59,641 nucleotides of DNA from an uncultured Cardiobacterium sp. GTDB taxonomy: Bacteria > Pseudomonadota > Gammaproteobacteria > Cardiobacteriales > Cardiobacteriaceae. Shown one piece after another: positions 16,405 through 25,896 of the stretch. The position numbers and the translations under genes are program-made. The notes beneath the pieces are model-generated. The model did no database searches. It saw only the letters and a program-made list of their open reading frames with translations, and was not told the origin of the DNA. Each line of letters opens with the position of its first letter. Within the stretch, counting starts at the first letter, position 1. The DNA is taken from NCBI RefSeq assembly GCF_938028825.1, contig NZ_CALIZP010000051.1:1-59641 (forward strand), in the 5' to 3' direction.

Positions 16405-17336
16405 ACAGCCCCCGCCTCTGGTACGCCGGCACCCCCGCCTTTGCCGCGCACAGCCTGCACGCCCTCATCGACGCCGGATACACCATCGACGGCGTCCTCA
16501 CCCAGCCCGACCGCCCCGCCGGACGCGGCCGCAAACTCACCGCCGGTGCCGTCAAACAAACCGCAGAGGCGCACCACATCCCCGTCGCCCAGCCGGAAAA
16601 ATTGCACGCCGACACGCCGCCCTTCCCCGGCCTGCCCCGCCCCGACCTCATCATCGTCGCCGCCTACGGCCTGCTGCTGCCGCCGTGGTTCCTCGCCTAC
16701 CCGCGCCTCGGCTGCATCAACATCCACGCCTCGCTGCTGCCGCGCTGGCGCGGTGCCGCGCCCATCCAGCGCGCCATCGAAGCGGGCGACGCTGAAACCG
16801 GCATCGGCATCATGCAAATGGATGAAGGCCTGGACACCGGTGCCGTCTGGCAAGAAGCACGCCTCACCATCGCCGCCGACGACACCGCCGCCACCCTGCA
16901 CGACCGCCTCATGCAACTCGGTACCGACACCCTCCTGCGCACCCTGCCCGACATCCTCGCGCAAAAGCGCGCGCCCATCCCGCAAAGCGCAGACGGCATC
17001 ACCTACGCCCACAAACTGAGCAAAGCCGAAGCCCGCCTCGACTGGCAGCAGCCCATCGCCACCCTCGCGCGCAAAATCCGCGCCTACAACCCCGTCCCCA
17101 TCGCCTGCGCAAACCTGGACGGCGAAACCCTGCGCCTCTACGACGCCCACATCCACAGCACCACCGCGCCTGCCGCCGCCCCCGGCACCATCACCGCCCA
17201 CCACGCCGGCGGCCTCGACATCGCCTGCACCGACGGCATCCTGCGCGTCACCCGCCTGCAACAGCCCGGCAAACCCGCCACCGACGCCGCCGCCCTGCGT
17301 CATGGCCGCAACCTCAGCGGAAAAACCCTCACATGA
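16401..17336 (+). CDS. fmt: Methionyl-tRNA formyltransferase
   Basis: This 311-residue enzyme formylates initiator Met-tRNA using 10-formyl-tetrahydrofolate, the reaction later reversed by Def. Visible blocks are YAGTPAFAAHSL at the start, QPDRPAGRGRKL, INIHASLLPRWRGAAPIQRAI (catalytic Asn and His region), ETGIGIMQMDEGLDTG, and in the C-terminal domain IRAYNPVPIAC. Length matches the family. It overlaps def upstream and rsmB downstream by four bases each, the classical def-fmt-rsmB order. Confidence 0.97.
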   Translation: MNSPRLWYAGTPAFAAHSLHALIDAGYTIDGVLTQPDRPAGRGRKLTAGAVKQTAEAHHIPVAQPEKLHADTPPFPGLPRPDLIIVAAYGLLLPPWFLAYPRLGCINIHASLLPRWRGAAPIQRAIEAGDAETGIGIMQMDEGLDTGAVWQEARLTIAADDTAATLHDRLMQLGTDTLLRTLPDILAQKRAPIPQSADGITYAHKLSKAEARLDWQQPIATLARKIRAYNPVPIACANLDGETLRLYDAHIHSTTAPAAAPGTITAHHAGGLDIACTDGILRVTRLQQPGKPATDAAALRHGRNLSGKTLT

Positions 17337-18592
17337 AAGCCCGCCAAGCCGCTTACGCCACCCTCCACGGCGTCATCAACCAGCACCGCACCCTCAACAC
17401 CCTCATCGCCCAGCACAAAAGCCACACCGCCCCCGTTGACCACGCCCTCTACCAGGCGCTGGTGTACGGCACCCTGCGCCAATACCGCGCTTACAGCCAC
17501 CTCTGCGCGCAAATGATGACCAAACCGCCGGCGCGCCCCGGCCACCCGCTCGCCATCATCCTCAACCTCGGCCTCTGCCAGCTGCTTACCATGAACCTCG
17601 GCGACCACGGTGTCATCAACGAAACTGTCAACCTCGCCGCGCATAACGGCCAAATCCGCGCCAAAGGCCTCATCAACGCCATCCTGCGCCGCGTCCAGCG
17701 CGAACGCGAGCACTGGCAACGCGCCCTGCGCGCCGCCTGCGAGCACAACCTGCCCGCTTGGCTGCGCCCGCACTACCCCACCGAAAACGCCGCCATTGCC
17801 GCAGTGAACACCCTGCCACCGCCGCTCACCCTGCGCCTGCATCAGCGCCGTGACCGCGCCGCCTGGCTGGCGGCACACCCCGACGCCCGCGCCAACCCGC
17901 TGCACCCGCAAGCCGTCACCCTGCACCAGGGCAGCAACGTCGCGCACATCCCCGGCTTCCACGACGGCGACACCAGCGTCCAGGACGCCGCCGCCCAGCA
18001 CGCCGCGACCCTCCTCGCCCCGCGTGACGGCGAGCGCATCCTCGACGCCTGCGCCGCGCCCGGCGGCAAAACCTGCCACCTGCTCGAACTCGCGCCCGAC
18101 GCCCGCGTTACCGCGCTCGACCACGACGCCGCCCGCCTCGCCCGTGTGCAAGAAAACCTAGACCGCCTGCACCGGCACGCCACCCTCCTCCACGCCGACG
18201 CCGCCGACACCGCCGCCTGGTGGGACGGCACCCCGTTTGACGCCATCCTGCTCGACGCCCCATGCAGCGGCAGCGGCGTATTGCGCCGCCACCCCGACAT
18301 CGCCTGGCTGCGCACCCCCGCCGACCTGCACCGCCTGCCCGGCCAACAGCGCCACCTGCTCAACCGCCTCTGGCCGACCCTGAAGCCGGGCGGCCGCCTG
18401 CTCTACACCACCTGCTCCATCCTGCCGGCGGAAAACCAGGACAACATCCGCGCCTTCCTCGCCGCCCACCCCGACGCCCGCCTGCAACCGCTCGCCCTGC
18501 CCGCCTGCCGCGACACCGGCTGCGGCAGTCTGCACCTGCCCGATGCCGACGGCGACGGCTTCTTCTACGCCCTGCTTGGCAAAACCGCCTGA
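17333..18592 (+). CDS. rsmB: 16S rRNA (cytosine(967)-C5)-methyltransferase RsmB
   Basis: A 419-residue methyltransferase. Residues 1-130 form the NusB-like RNA-binding domain (ARQAAYATLHGVIN, VYGTLRQYRAYSHL, LCQLLTMN). The C-terminal SAM domain has LDACAAPGGKTCHLLE, the motif IV DAPCSGSGVLRRHPD and the catalytic-Cys motif TTCSILPAENQ. It methylates C967 of 16S rRNA during small-subunit maturation. It is the last gene of the def operon. A gap of about 110 bases follows before pflA. Confidence 0.96.
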   Translation: MKARQAAYATLHGVINQHRTLNTLIAQHKSHTAPVDHALYQALVYGTLRQYRAYSHLCAQMMTKPPARPGHPLAIILNLGLCQLLTMNLGDHGVINETVNLAAHNGQIRAKGLINAILRRVQREREHWQRALRAACEHNLPAWLRPHYPTENAAIAAVNTLPPPLTLRLHQRRDRAAWLAAHPDARANPLHPQAVTLHQGSNVAHIPGFHDGDTSVQDAAAQHAATLLAPRDGERILDACAAPGGKTCHLLELAPDARVTALDHDAARLARVQENLDRLHRHATLLHADAADTAAWWDGTPFDAILLDAPCSGSGVLRRHPDIAWLRTPADLHRLPGQQRHLLNRLWPTLKPGGRLLYTTCSILPAENQDNIRAFLAAHPDARLQPLALPACRDTGCGSLHLPDADGDGFFYALLGKTA

Positions 18593-18668
18593 TTATCCCT
18601 TACCCGGGTATCTGCCCGACGCGCACCCGTTGGCGGGCCCGACACACGCCGCCCAGCGCGCAATCCGT

Positions 18669-18674
18669 TAAAAT
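18669..18674 (+). promoter_or_regulatory. Possible -10 box for pflA
   Basis: TAAAAT lies 28 bases before the pflA ATG. No good -35 is visible, so an activator such as an FNR-type protein may be needed; that is inference. Confidence 0.3.
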
Positions 18675-18701
18675 TACGCCATCCACCATCCGGGAACTCC
18701 C

Positions 18702-19445
18702 ATGCGTTACGGCATCATCCATTCCATCGAAACCTGCGGCACCGTGGACGGCCCCGGCCTGCGCTTCGTCGTCTTCACCCAGGGCTGCCTGATGCGTTGC
18801 CTTTACTGCCACAACCGCGACACCTGGGACATGGAAACCGACAAATCGCGCAAGGTCACCGTGGACGAACTCATGCAGCAGGTCATCCAGTACCGCTTTT
18901 ACCTGAAAGCCACCGGCGGCGGCGTGACCGCCAGCGGCGGCGAATCCCTGCTGCAACCCGAATTCATCCGCGACTGGTTCGTCGCCTGCAAGGCCTACGG
19001 CATCCACACCTGCCTCGACACCAACGGCTACGCCCGCCACTACGACGACACCCTGAAAGAGCTGCTGGATCACACCGATCTCGTCATGCTCGACCTCAAA
19101 CAGCTCGATAACGAAATCCACAAAAAACTCGTCGGTGTGCCGAACACCCGTACCCTGATGTTCGCCAAACACCTGCAAGAGCGCGGGCAACTTACCCGCG
19201 TCCGCTACGTCATCGTCCCCGGCTACACCGACGATGACCGTTCTGCCCACCTTTTCGGCGAATACATCGCACCGATGGACAACATCGAAAAAGTCGAGCT
19301 GCTGCCGTACCACGAACTCGGCGCACACAAATGGGCGCTGTGCGGCGATACCTACCAGCTCGAAGGCGTACACCCGCCGCCGAAAGAAACCGTTGCCCAC
19401 ATCGCCGACATCGTCAAAAGCTACGGTAAAGACGTCATCTACTAA
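18702..19445 (+). CDS. pflA: Pyruvate formate-lyase-activating enzyme
   Basis: A 247-residue radical-SAM protein with Cys29-x3-Cys33-x2-Cys36 (GCLMRCLYCHNRD), the iron-sulfur site of the family, preceded by TCGTVDGPGLRFVVF, which is specific for PflA. Later blocks TASGGESLLQPEF and LLPYHELGAHKW agree. It makes the glycyl radical on pyruvate formate-lyase under anaerobic conditions. The lyase gene pflB, normally directly upstream, is not in this window; rsmB is there instead. A lipoprotein gene follows after 14 bases. Confidence 0.95.
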   Translation: MRYGIIHSIETCGTVDGPGLRFVVFTQGCLMRCLYCHNRDTWDMETDKSRKVTVDELMQQVIQYRFYLKATGGGVTASGGESLLQPEFIRDWFVACKAYGIHTCLDTNGYARHYDDTLKELLDHTDLVMLDLKQLDNEIHKKLVGVPNTRTLMFAKHLQERGQLTRVRYVIVPGYTDDDRSAHLFGEYIAPMDNIEKVELLPYHELGAHKWALCGDTYQLEGVHPPPKETVAHIADIVKSYGKDVIY

Positions 19446-19459
19446 TCGCAAGGAACGCC

Positions 19460-19960
19460 ATGAAACACGCCTTCATCCTTCTCATCTGCCTGCCACTCGC
19501 CGCCTGCCAGCTCTTTCAGCCCCGTATCGACGAAGAAGACGCCGTCATCGAACACGTCCCCGACGACGTCAACCTCGCCCAGCTACACCACCTGATGAAA
19601 GCCAACCGCGAGCGGATGAAGCCGGGCAAACTCTCGCACAAACCCGTGATCAGCCAACTCTTCCCCGGCGAACAGGCGGATATCGAAATCGAACTGGACG
19701 CCGGCAAACCCTACACCTTCTTTGCCAACTGCACCGAAGACTGCCACGACCTCGACCTGGCGCTGACCCGCAGCGACAACCTCAGCCAGCCGCTTGCCGT
19801 TGATACCAGCGGCGGCAGCAAGGCTCCTGTGCTGCACTACACCCCGACAGTGAGCGGCAAATACCGCGCCAGCGTCATCATGGCCTCCTGCACCGCCGCC
19901 CAGTGCTACTACAGCCTGCAAACCTTTACCACGTCTGCCAACAGCGCGCCGCCGCGTTAA
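19460..19960 (+). CDS. Small lipoprotein of unknown function
   Basis: It encodes 166 residues with a lipoprotein signal (MKHAFILLICLPLAAC, Cys16) and AAGGAA as ribosome site. The mature part is a single beta-rich domain with CTEDCHDLDLALTRSDN and VLHYTPTVSGKYRASVIMASC. This resembles the pre-peptidase C-terminal-like fold (phrases 'D.DL.L' and 'Y...V...SG.Y...V') found in many periplasmic proteins. Four cysteines could pair. It may share the pflA transcript. Function unknown. Confidence 0.78.
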   Translation: MKHAFILLICLPLAACQLFQPRIDEEDAVIEHVPDDVNLAQLHHLMKANRERMKPGKLSHKPVISQLFPGEQADIEIELDAGKPYTFFANCTEDCHDLDLALTRSDNLSQPLAVDTSGGSKAPVLHYTPTVSGKYRASVIMASCTAAQCYYSLQTFTTSANSAPPR

Positions 19961-19987
19961 GAAAGCCGCAGATTCCCCCCGCCGCAG

Positions 19988-19993
19988 TACAAT
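19988..19993 (+). promoter_or_regulatory. Possible -10 box for purL
   Basis: TACAAT 31 bases upstream of the purL ATG, in a 64-base gap. The -35 position is poor. Confidence 0.35.
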
Positions 19994-20024
19994 CCCCGCC
20001 ACTTTCTCTTCACAGGACACCGCC

Positions 20025-23000
20025 ATGCACCAGCGCCTCTACATCGAAAAACGCCCTGAATACGCCGACGACCACGCCCTCACCGAACGCCTGAAAACCC
20101 GCCTCGACCTCGCCGGATTACAGCGGGTGCGCCGCCTCGCGGTGTATGACCTCTACGACTGCCCGGCGGAACTGCTTGACCTCGCTGTCAGCCGCGTTTT
20201 CACCGACCCGGTGACCGACCGCGCCCGCGACGCCCTGCCGGAAGCGGACTACACCCTCGTTATCGAGCCGCTGCCCGGGCAGTACGACCAGCGCGCCGAT
20301 TCCGCCGGACAATGCCTGCGCCTGCTGGACGATGCCTTCGCGCCGACCGTCGTTACCAGCGCCACCGCCTGGCTGTTTGAAGGCAACCTGGACGACGCTG
20401 CGCGGGAAAAACTGCGCGCCCACCTCATCAACCCCATCGACAGCCGCGAAAAGAACCTCGCCGACACCAGCCTGCCGCCGTATCACGCCGCATCCCCCGT
20501 GCCGCGTTACGACGGCTTCCGCGTGCTGGATGGCGACGGCCTCGCCGCCTGGCACGCTGCGCACGACCTCGCCATGACGCCTGCCGACCTCGCCCACATC
20601 CAGCGTTACTACCAGGCGGAAGGCCGCGACCCCAGCGAAACGGAAATCCGCGTCCTCGACACCTACTGGTCGGATCACTGCCGCCACACCACCTTCGCCA
20701 CCCAGTTGCACGACATCCGCTTCCCTGACAGCGCCTTCGGCCAGGCATTGGCCGCCGACTACGCCGACTACCGCGCCCAGCGTGAAGCTGTCTATGGCGA
20801 GGCTGCGGCTGCTCGCCCCGACACCCTGATGGAACTCGCCACCATCGACGCCAAACACCGCCGCACCACCGGCGGCCTGCAAGACGTGGAAGTCTCGGCG
20901 GAAATCAACGCCTGCTCCGTTTACGTGGACGTGGACGAAGATGGCAAAACCCGCCCGTGGCTGCTGCAATTCAAAAACGAAACCCACAACCACCCCACCG
21001 AAATCGAACCCTACGGCGGGGCGGCGACCTGCATCGGCGGCGCCATCCGCGACCCGCTCTCTGGCCGCGCCTACGTCTATCAGGCCATGCGCATCAGCGG
21101 CAGCGCCGACCCGCGCGAACCCTACGCCGCCACCCTGCCCGGCAAACTGCCGCAGGCCGTCATCGCCGAAGGCGCGGCAGCGGGCGCCTCGTCCTATGGC
21201 AACCAGATCGGCCTCGCCACCGGGCAAATCGTCGAGTACTACCACGAAGGCTTCAAGGCCAAACACATGGAAGTTGGCGCCGTCGTCGCTGCCGTGCCCG
21301 CCGAAAACGTGCGTCGCGACACCCCGCAGGCGGGCGACCTCGTCCTGCTCATCGGTGGTGCGACCGGGCGCGACGGCTGCGGCGGCGCCACCGGCTCATC
21401 CCGCGCCCAGCACACCGACTCCCTGCACGAATCCGCCGCCGAAGTACAAAAAGGCAACCCGCCGGAAGAACGCAAACTGCAACGCCTCTACCGCAACCCC
21501 GACTTCGCCCGCCGCATCAAACGCTGCAACGACTTCGGCGCGGGCGGTGTCGCCGTTGCCATCGGCGAACTGGCGGACGGCCTTGACATCAACCTCGATG
21601 CTGTCCCCGTCAAATACCAGGGCCTCAGCGGCACCGAACTCGCCATCAGCGAATCCCAAGAACGCATGGCCATCGTCATTGCCGCCGCAGACCTCGCCGT
21701 GATGCAGGCACACGCCGCCGCCGAAAACCTGGACGCCACCCACGTCGCCACCGTCACCGCCGACGACACCCTCACCATGCGCTGGCAGGGCGACACCATC
21801 GTCAGCTTGAAACGCAGCCTGCTTGACAGCAACGGCGCGGAAAACCACCAGCACGGCGTCGCCCCCGCCGAACCCGATCCCGCTGCCAGCCCGCTTAACG
21901 TCGCGAAAACCGACAACTGGGTGGACGCGCTCAAAACCCAACTCGCCAGCCTCGCCCATGCCGACCAGAAAGGCCTCGGCGACCGCTTCGACCACAGCGT
22001 CGGCGCCTCCTGCGTCCTCCTCCCCTACGGCGGCAAACACCAGCGCACCCCGGTTGAGGCCAGCGTGTACCAACTGCCGACCGACGGCAAAACCCACACC
22101 GCCTCCATCCTCGCGCACGGCTACAACCCTGCCGTCAGCGCCTGGTCGCCCTACCACGGCGGTCTGCTCGCTATCGTCGATGCCACCGCCCGCCTCGTTG
22201 CCTGCGGCGGTGACGCCGACCGCGCCCACTACTCCCTGCAAGAATACTACCGCCGCCTCGGCGACGATCCCACCAACTGGGGTCAACCCTACGCCGCCCT
22301 GCTCGGCGCGCACCACGCCCTCACCGCCCTGGGTCGCGCCGCCATCGGTGGCAAAGACAGCATGAGCGGCAGCTACCACAACCTGCACGTCCCGCCGACC
22401 CTCATCGCCTTCGCCGTCGGCACTGTGGACGTGCGCCACGTCATCAGCCCCGAATACAAACAAAAAAACCAGCAAATCTACTGGCTGCGCTGCCCGCAAG
22501 ACGCGCTGGGGCGCCCCGATCTCGCCGCTTTCGCCGCCAACAACCGCTTCATCCTTGAAGCCATCCGCGAAGGCAACATCAAAAGCATCCGCGCCGTGCG
22601 CCACGGTGGCATCATCCAGGCGCTCTACGAAAGCGCGCTCGGCAACCACATCGGCGTACATATCGACCGCCTCGACGACCCCTTCCAGCCCGAATACGGC
22701 GGCTACCTCATCACCAGCGACGGCGGTCTCGGCATCAGCGAACACCTGCACCACCTCGGCTACACCACCGACGACGGCAACCTCACCATCAACGGCCAAA
22801 GCGCCGCCATCCAAGACCTCTACACTATCGCGAGCGGCGTCCTTGCCGACGTGTACCCGCCGAACCCCGCCGACAACGACAGCACCCGCCCGCCGCTTGC
22901 CACCGCCAAAGACGCACCGCGCCGCCCGCGTAACCACAGCAGCCTCGCCACCCCGCGCGTCTGCCTGCCCGTCTTCCCCGGCACCAACAGCGAACTCGAC

Positions 23001-23747
23001 ACCGCGCGCGCCTTCCGCCGTGCCGGGGGCGAAGTCATCGAAACCGTCATCTGCAACCGCAACCGCGATGCACTCGCCGCCAGCCTGGATGCCCTCGCCG
23101 ATAACCTTGCCGCGAGCCAAATTCTCGTGCTCGCGGGCGGCTTCAGCGCCGGCGACGAACCGGACGGCTCCGGCAAATACATGGCAAACCTGCTCGCCAA
23201 CCCGCGTATCGCCGATGCCGTGATGGCGCTGCTCGAACGCGACGGCCTCATCCTCGGCATCTGCAACGGCTTCCAGGCGCTCATCAAAAGCGGCCTGCTG
23301 CCGAACGGCGTCATTGCAGCGCCGCAGCCGGGCGACGCCACCCTTACCCACAACCGCATAGGCCGCCACATCGCCCGCGTCGCGACCACCGTCGTCGCCA
23401 ACAACCACAGCCCGTGGCTAGCGGACTGCCAAATCGGCGAAGCGCACGACGTCAACTTCTCACACGGCGAAGGCCGCTTCGCCGCCTCCGACACCGTGCT
23501 GAAAACCCTCATCAAAAACGGACAAATCGCCTTCCAGTACGCCTCGCCCAGCGACCTCATGCCGAGCATGAAACCGCAGCACAACCCGAACGGCTCCCTG
23601 CACGCCATCGAAGGCATCACGAGCATCTGCGGCCGCATCCTTGGCAAAATGGGGCACAGCGAACGCCACCAGCCATTCGGCCAGCAGAACTACCCCGACT
23701 TCCGCGCCCAACCCATCATCGCGGCGGGCATCAAGGCCTTCAAATAA
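20025..23747 (+). CDS. purL: Phosphoribosylformylglycinamidine synthase (single-chain PurL)
   Basis: This 1240-residue protein makes FGAM from FGAR, glutamine and ATP in purine synthesis. The large fused form of gamma- and betaproteobacteria is evident: an N-terminal PurS-like domain; the linker with TYWSDHCRHTTF; two AIRS-type halves (FKNETHNHPTEIEPYGGAATC with the ATP-binding block, and later GAEN to GGKDSM); and a C-terminal class I glutamine amidotransferase from CLPVFPGTNSELD with the nucleophile in GICNGFQALI and the catalytic His region VNFSHGEGRF. It is slightly shorter than the E. coli protein (1295). It stands alone and is followed by a strong hairpin. Confidence 0.97.
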   Translation: MHQRLYIEKRPEYADDHALTERLKTRLDLAGLQRVRRLAVYDLYDCPAELLDLAVSRVFTDPVTDRARDALPEADYTLVIEPLPGQYDQRADSAGQCLRLLDDAFAPTVVTSATAWLFEGNLDDAAREKLRAHLINPIDSREKNLADTSLPPYHAASPVPRYDGFRVLDGDGLAAWHAAHDLAMTPADLAHIQRYYQAEGRDPSETEIRVLDTYWSDHCRHTTFATQLHDIRFPDSAFGQALAADYADYRAQREAVYGEAAAARPDTLMELATIDAKHRRTTGGLQDVEVSAEINACSVYVDVDEDGKTRPWLLQFKNETHNHPTEIEPYGGAATCIGGAIRDPLSGRAYVYQAMRISGSADPREPYAATLPGKLPQAVIAEGAAAGASSYGNQIGLATGQIVEYYHEGFKAKHMEVGAVVAAVPAENVRRDTPQAGDLVLLIGGATGRDGCGGATGSSRAQHTDSLHESAAEVQKGNPPEERKLQRLYRNPDFARRIKRCNDFGAGGVAVAIGELADGLDINLDAVPVKYQGLSGTELAISESQERMAIVIAAADLAVMQAHAAAENLDATHVATVTADDTLTMRWQGDTIVSLKRSLLDSNGAENHQHGVAPAEPDPAASPLNVAKTDNWVDALKTQLASLAHADQKGLGDRFDHSVGASCVLLPYGGKHQRTPVEASVYQLPTDGKTHTASILAHGYNPAVSAWSPYHGGLLAIVDATARLVACGGDADRAHYSLQEYYRRLGDDPTNWGQPYAALLGAHHALTALGRAAIGGKDSMSGSYHNLHVPPTLIAFAVGTVDVRHVISPEYKQKNQQIYWLRCPQDALGRPDLAAFAANNRFILEAIREGNIKSIRAVRHGGIIQALYESALGNHIGVHIDRLDDPFQPEYGGYLITSDGGLGISEHLHHLGYTTDDGNLTINGQSAAIQDLYTIASGVLADVYPPNPADNDSTRPPLATAKDAPRRPRNHSSLATPRVCLPVFPGTNSELDTARAFRRAGGEVIETVICNRNRDALAASLDALADNLAASQILVLAGGFSAGDEPDGSGKYMANLLANPRIADAVMALLERDGLILGICNGFQALIKSGLLPNGVIAAPQPGDATLTHNRIGRHIARVATTVVANNHSPWLADCQIGEAHDVNFSHGEGRFAASDTVLKTLIKNGQIAFQYASPSDLMPSMKPQHNPNGSLHAIEGITSICGRILGKMGHSERHQPFGQQNYPDFRAQPIIAAGIKAFK

Positions 23748-23757
23748 AGGCACAAAA

Positions 23758-23781
23758 CCTTCCCCCAGCACCGGGGGAAGG
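23758..23781. terminator. Hairpin after purL
   Basis: CCTTCCCCC and its near-perfect complement enclose a short loop. No T-run follows on the plus strand; the minus strand has TTTT. It starts 11 bases after the purL stop and probably ends or protects that transcript. Confidence 0.6.
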
Positions 23782-23829
23782 CTCGCCCATCCATCGCCCA
23801 AACCCATTCAGAACACCCCAAAAGCCATA

Positions 23830-23898
23830 ATGGATAGAGCCGTCATCATCACCCTCTTTGCTATCGGCACCCTGATCACCATCTACGCGGTCGGCTGA
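23830..23898 (+). CDS. Possible 22-residue single-helix membrane peptide
   Basis: ATG 23830 opens MDRAVIITLFAIGTLITIYAVG, one clean hydrophobic helix with a charged N-terminus, ending at TGA 23896-23898. The ribosome site is weak (AAAGCC) and no promoter is evident. Small membrane peptides of this type exist, but so do chance frames; low confidence. Confidence 0.3.
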   Translation: MDRAVIITLFAIGTLITIYAVG

Positions 23899-23934
23899 GC
23901 CCGCCCTGCGGCGGATTATTTTCTGCCTTTGGTA
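23891..23934 (+). repeat. Dispersed intergenic repeat, copy 2
   Basis: AGCCCGCCCTGCGGC at 23898-23912 followed by a T-rich tail ending CTGCCTTTGG, matching the layout of the copy at 5541-5582. The rest of the 284-base gap up to the DUF4178 gene holds only the promoter at 24108. Confidence 0.55.
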
Positions 23935-24107
23935 TCAGCATTACCCAAGACGTTATCCATTAGCCTGATTCAGGCGGCTGGCAATCGTTATGGCTTCCCG
24001 GCTATTGCATAGCCGCAATCCGGGCGCTCAAGCCGGCCAAAAGGAAATGCCGTCAGCCGCCGCATAGGCACGGCGGTATGGTTTGTTCCGACGTGAATTT
24101 TCCGTAC

Positions 24108-24113
24108 TATACT
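24108..24113 (+). promoter_or_regulatory. Probable -10 box of the DUF4178 gene
   Basis: TATACT with TTCCGA 16 bases upstream, about 70 bases before the ATG at 24183. Confidence 0.45.
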
Positions 24114-24182
24114 GCCCGCCGGGACAGGCAGCCTGCCGCTTGTCCGCCACTCTCCTGAATCACCGCCCGCTACGAGCCCGCC

Positions 24183-25664
24183 ATGACCCAAGGTCTTTTT
24201 CACACCACCTGCCCCAGCTGCGGCGGCCCCGTGCACAGCCACAGCGCCAGCGCCAAAACCCTCGTCTGCCCCTATTGCCGCAGCCTGCTCATCCGCGATG
24301 GCGCGAGCGTCAGCGACAGCGGCGAAGACAGCGCCCCTTTTGAAGATTTCAGCCCGCTGCAAATCGGCACCACCGGGCGTGACCGGGGACAGGGCTTCAC
24401 CCTCGTCGGCCGCCTGCAAGCGCGCTACGATGCCGGTGTCTGGAACGAATGGTATCTCTACTATGATGACGGCGGCAGCGGCTGGCTTTCCGAAAGCGGC
24501 GATCAGTACGTCCTCACCCGCCCTGCCACGACAAGCGCCGCCCTGCCCCGCTTCGCCGACATCCGCGCGGGCGACAGCCGCCTTACCGTGGATGGCCATG
24601 TTTATCTCGCCGCCGACGTGCGCGACATCACCCTCGACCGCGCCGGTGCAGAGGGCGAACTGCCCTACCCTTTCAGCGGCACCCGCCACAACCGCGTCGC
24701 CGATTACCGCGCGGAAAACCACTTCCTGACGCTGGATTACGGCGAAGACCCGCCGGAAATTTTCACCGGACGCGGCGTTACCCTCGCCGAACTCAATCTC
24801 GCCAACACCCGCAGCGACGCGCAAATCCTCGACAGCGCGGGGGCGCTCAAAGGCAGCCGCGCCAGCGGCAACTGCCCGCAGTGCGGCGCGCCGGTCAACT
24901 GGCTGCGCGGCCTCACCCCGACCATCATCTGCCCCAGTTGCGGCAGCGATCTGGCGAGCGACAGCCTCATCGCCAATGCCCGCGCCACCGGCGAACGGCA
25001 GCAGAAAATTGCCGAACGCCACAGCCTGCCGCTGGGCGCGGAAGCCGCCATCCACGGCAATCGATACACCCTCATCGGCCTGATTTATAAGGAAGAAATC
25101 GGCGAAGACAGCGGCTGGACGGAATATTTGCTCTATCACCCGCAACAGGGCTTCCTCTGGCTGGTCGAGACTGACGACGGCGAATGGAGCGTCAGCGAGA
25201 CCCTGAACGACTGGCCGCCGCTGGACGCGAGCGGCGCACCGCGCGGCATGGCCGAACTCTACGACTACAAAAGCCGCGTCCGCCACGCCGCCGGCGCCTT
25301 CTACTGGCACATCCGGAAAGGCGACGAACTCGTGCACCACGATTTTGACGCGGGCAAACAGGAAAAACTCAGCGCCGAACAAAACGCGCACGAGCTCAAC
25401 TGGAGCCGCAGCGTGCCGACCGGCCGCAAGCAGATTGAAGAATGGTTCGGTCTCAAGCTGAAAGAGGCCGGCGGAAACGCCGGGCAGAACAGCCGCCTCG
25501 GCTGTTTTTACCTCCTGCTCATCATCTACCTCATCCTGAATTTCCCCGCCTGGCTGGCGATGGACGGCGATGCCCTCATCGCTTCACTTGCCATCAGCGG
25601 CATCATCCTCACCGTCCTCTACCGCATCGGCAAACGCGCGGATAGCGGCGAGGATGATGATTGA
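24183..25664 (+). CDS. DUF4178 domain protein with two zinc-ribbon/DUF4178 units
   Basis: This 493-residue protein contains an internal duplication. Each unit starts with a four-Cys zinc ribbon (TCPSCGGPVHS...CPYCRSLLI at residues 9-40, and NCPQCGAPVNW...CPSCGSDLA around 232-260). Each ribbon is followed by a DUF4178 domain, the first with FTLVGRLQARYDAGVWNEWYLYY and the second with YTLIGLIYKEEIGEDSGWTEYLLY. A hydrophobic pair near 445-480 (LGCFYLLLIIYLILNF, ALIASLAISGIILTVLY) anchors it in the membrane. DUF4178 genes usually occur beside DUF350, SpeE-like or phage-shock-type genes; here the only partner is a small Ser/Gly-rich protein. Function unknown. Confidence 0.8.
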   Translation: MTQGLFHTTCPSCGGPVHSHSASAKTLVCPYCRSLLIRDGASVSDSGEDSAPFEDFSPLQIGTTGRDRGQGFTLVGRLQARYDAGVWNEWYLYYDDGGSGWLSESGDQYVLTRPATTSAALPRFADIRAGDSRLTVDGHVYLAADVRDITLDRAGAEGELPYPFSGTRHNRVADYRAENHFLTLDYGEDPPEIFTGRGVTLAELNLANTRSDAQILDSAGALKGSRASGNCPQCGAPVNWLRGLTPTIICPSCGSDLASDSLIANARATGERQQKIAERHSLPLGAEAAIHGNRYTLIGLIYKEEIGEDSGWTEYLLYHPQQGFLWLVETDDGEWSVSETLNDWPPLDASGAPRGMAELYDYKSRVRHAAGAFYWHIRKGDELVHHDFDAGKQEKLSAEQNAHELNWSRSVPTGRKQIEEWFGLKLKEAGGNAGQNSRLGCFYLLLIIYLILNFPAWLAMDGDALIASLAISGIILTVLYRIGKRADSGEDDD

Positions 25665-25694
25665 ACCGCATCCCTTGCCCCCGGCAGCATTCCC

Positions 25695-25865
25695 ATGAAT
25701 CCGCAAACATACCGTCTGATCGCCATCATCGCCCTCTTCACCAGTACCGCCATCAATTACAGCCTGAGCAACCCGACGCCCGGCACGACGCCCGGCAGCC
25801 GCAGTTACTCCGGCAGCAGCATCAACTGGGGCGGTGGTGGCAGTGGCAGCAGCTGGCACAAATAA
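25695..25865 (+). CDS. Small Ser/Gly-rich protein after the DUF4178 gene
   Basis: ATG 25695 encodes 56 residues: an N-terminal hydrophobic helix (YRLIAIIALFTSTAINYSL) and a tail rich in Ser, Gly and Thr ending GGGGSGSSWHK. It begins 30 bases after the DUF4178 stop on the same strand. Small proteins with one helix and a Ser/Gly tail often accompany DUF4178 genes; that is from memory of gene neighbourhoods and needs checking. Confidence 0.5.
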   Translation: MNPQTYRLIAIIALFTSTAINYSLSNPTPGTTPGSRSYSGSSINWGGGGSGSSWHK

Positions 25866-25896
25866 TCACGCCCCGGTAATCGGCGATACAGCCGTT

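Noticed and set aside
21396..23408. 670-residue minus-strand frame opposite purL
   Set aside because: Antisense shadow of purL.
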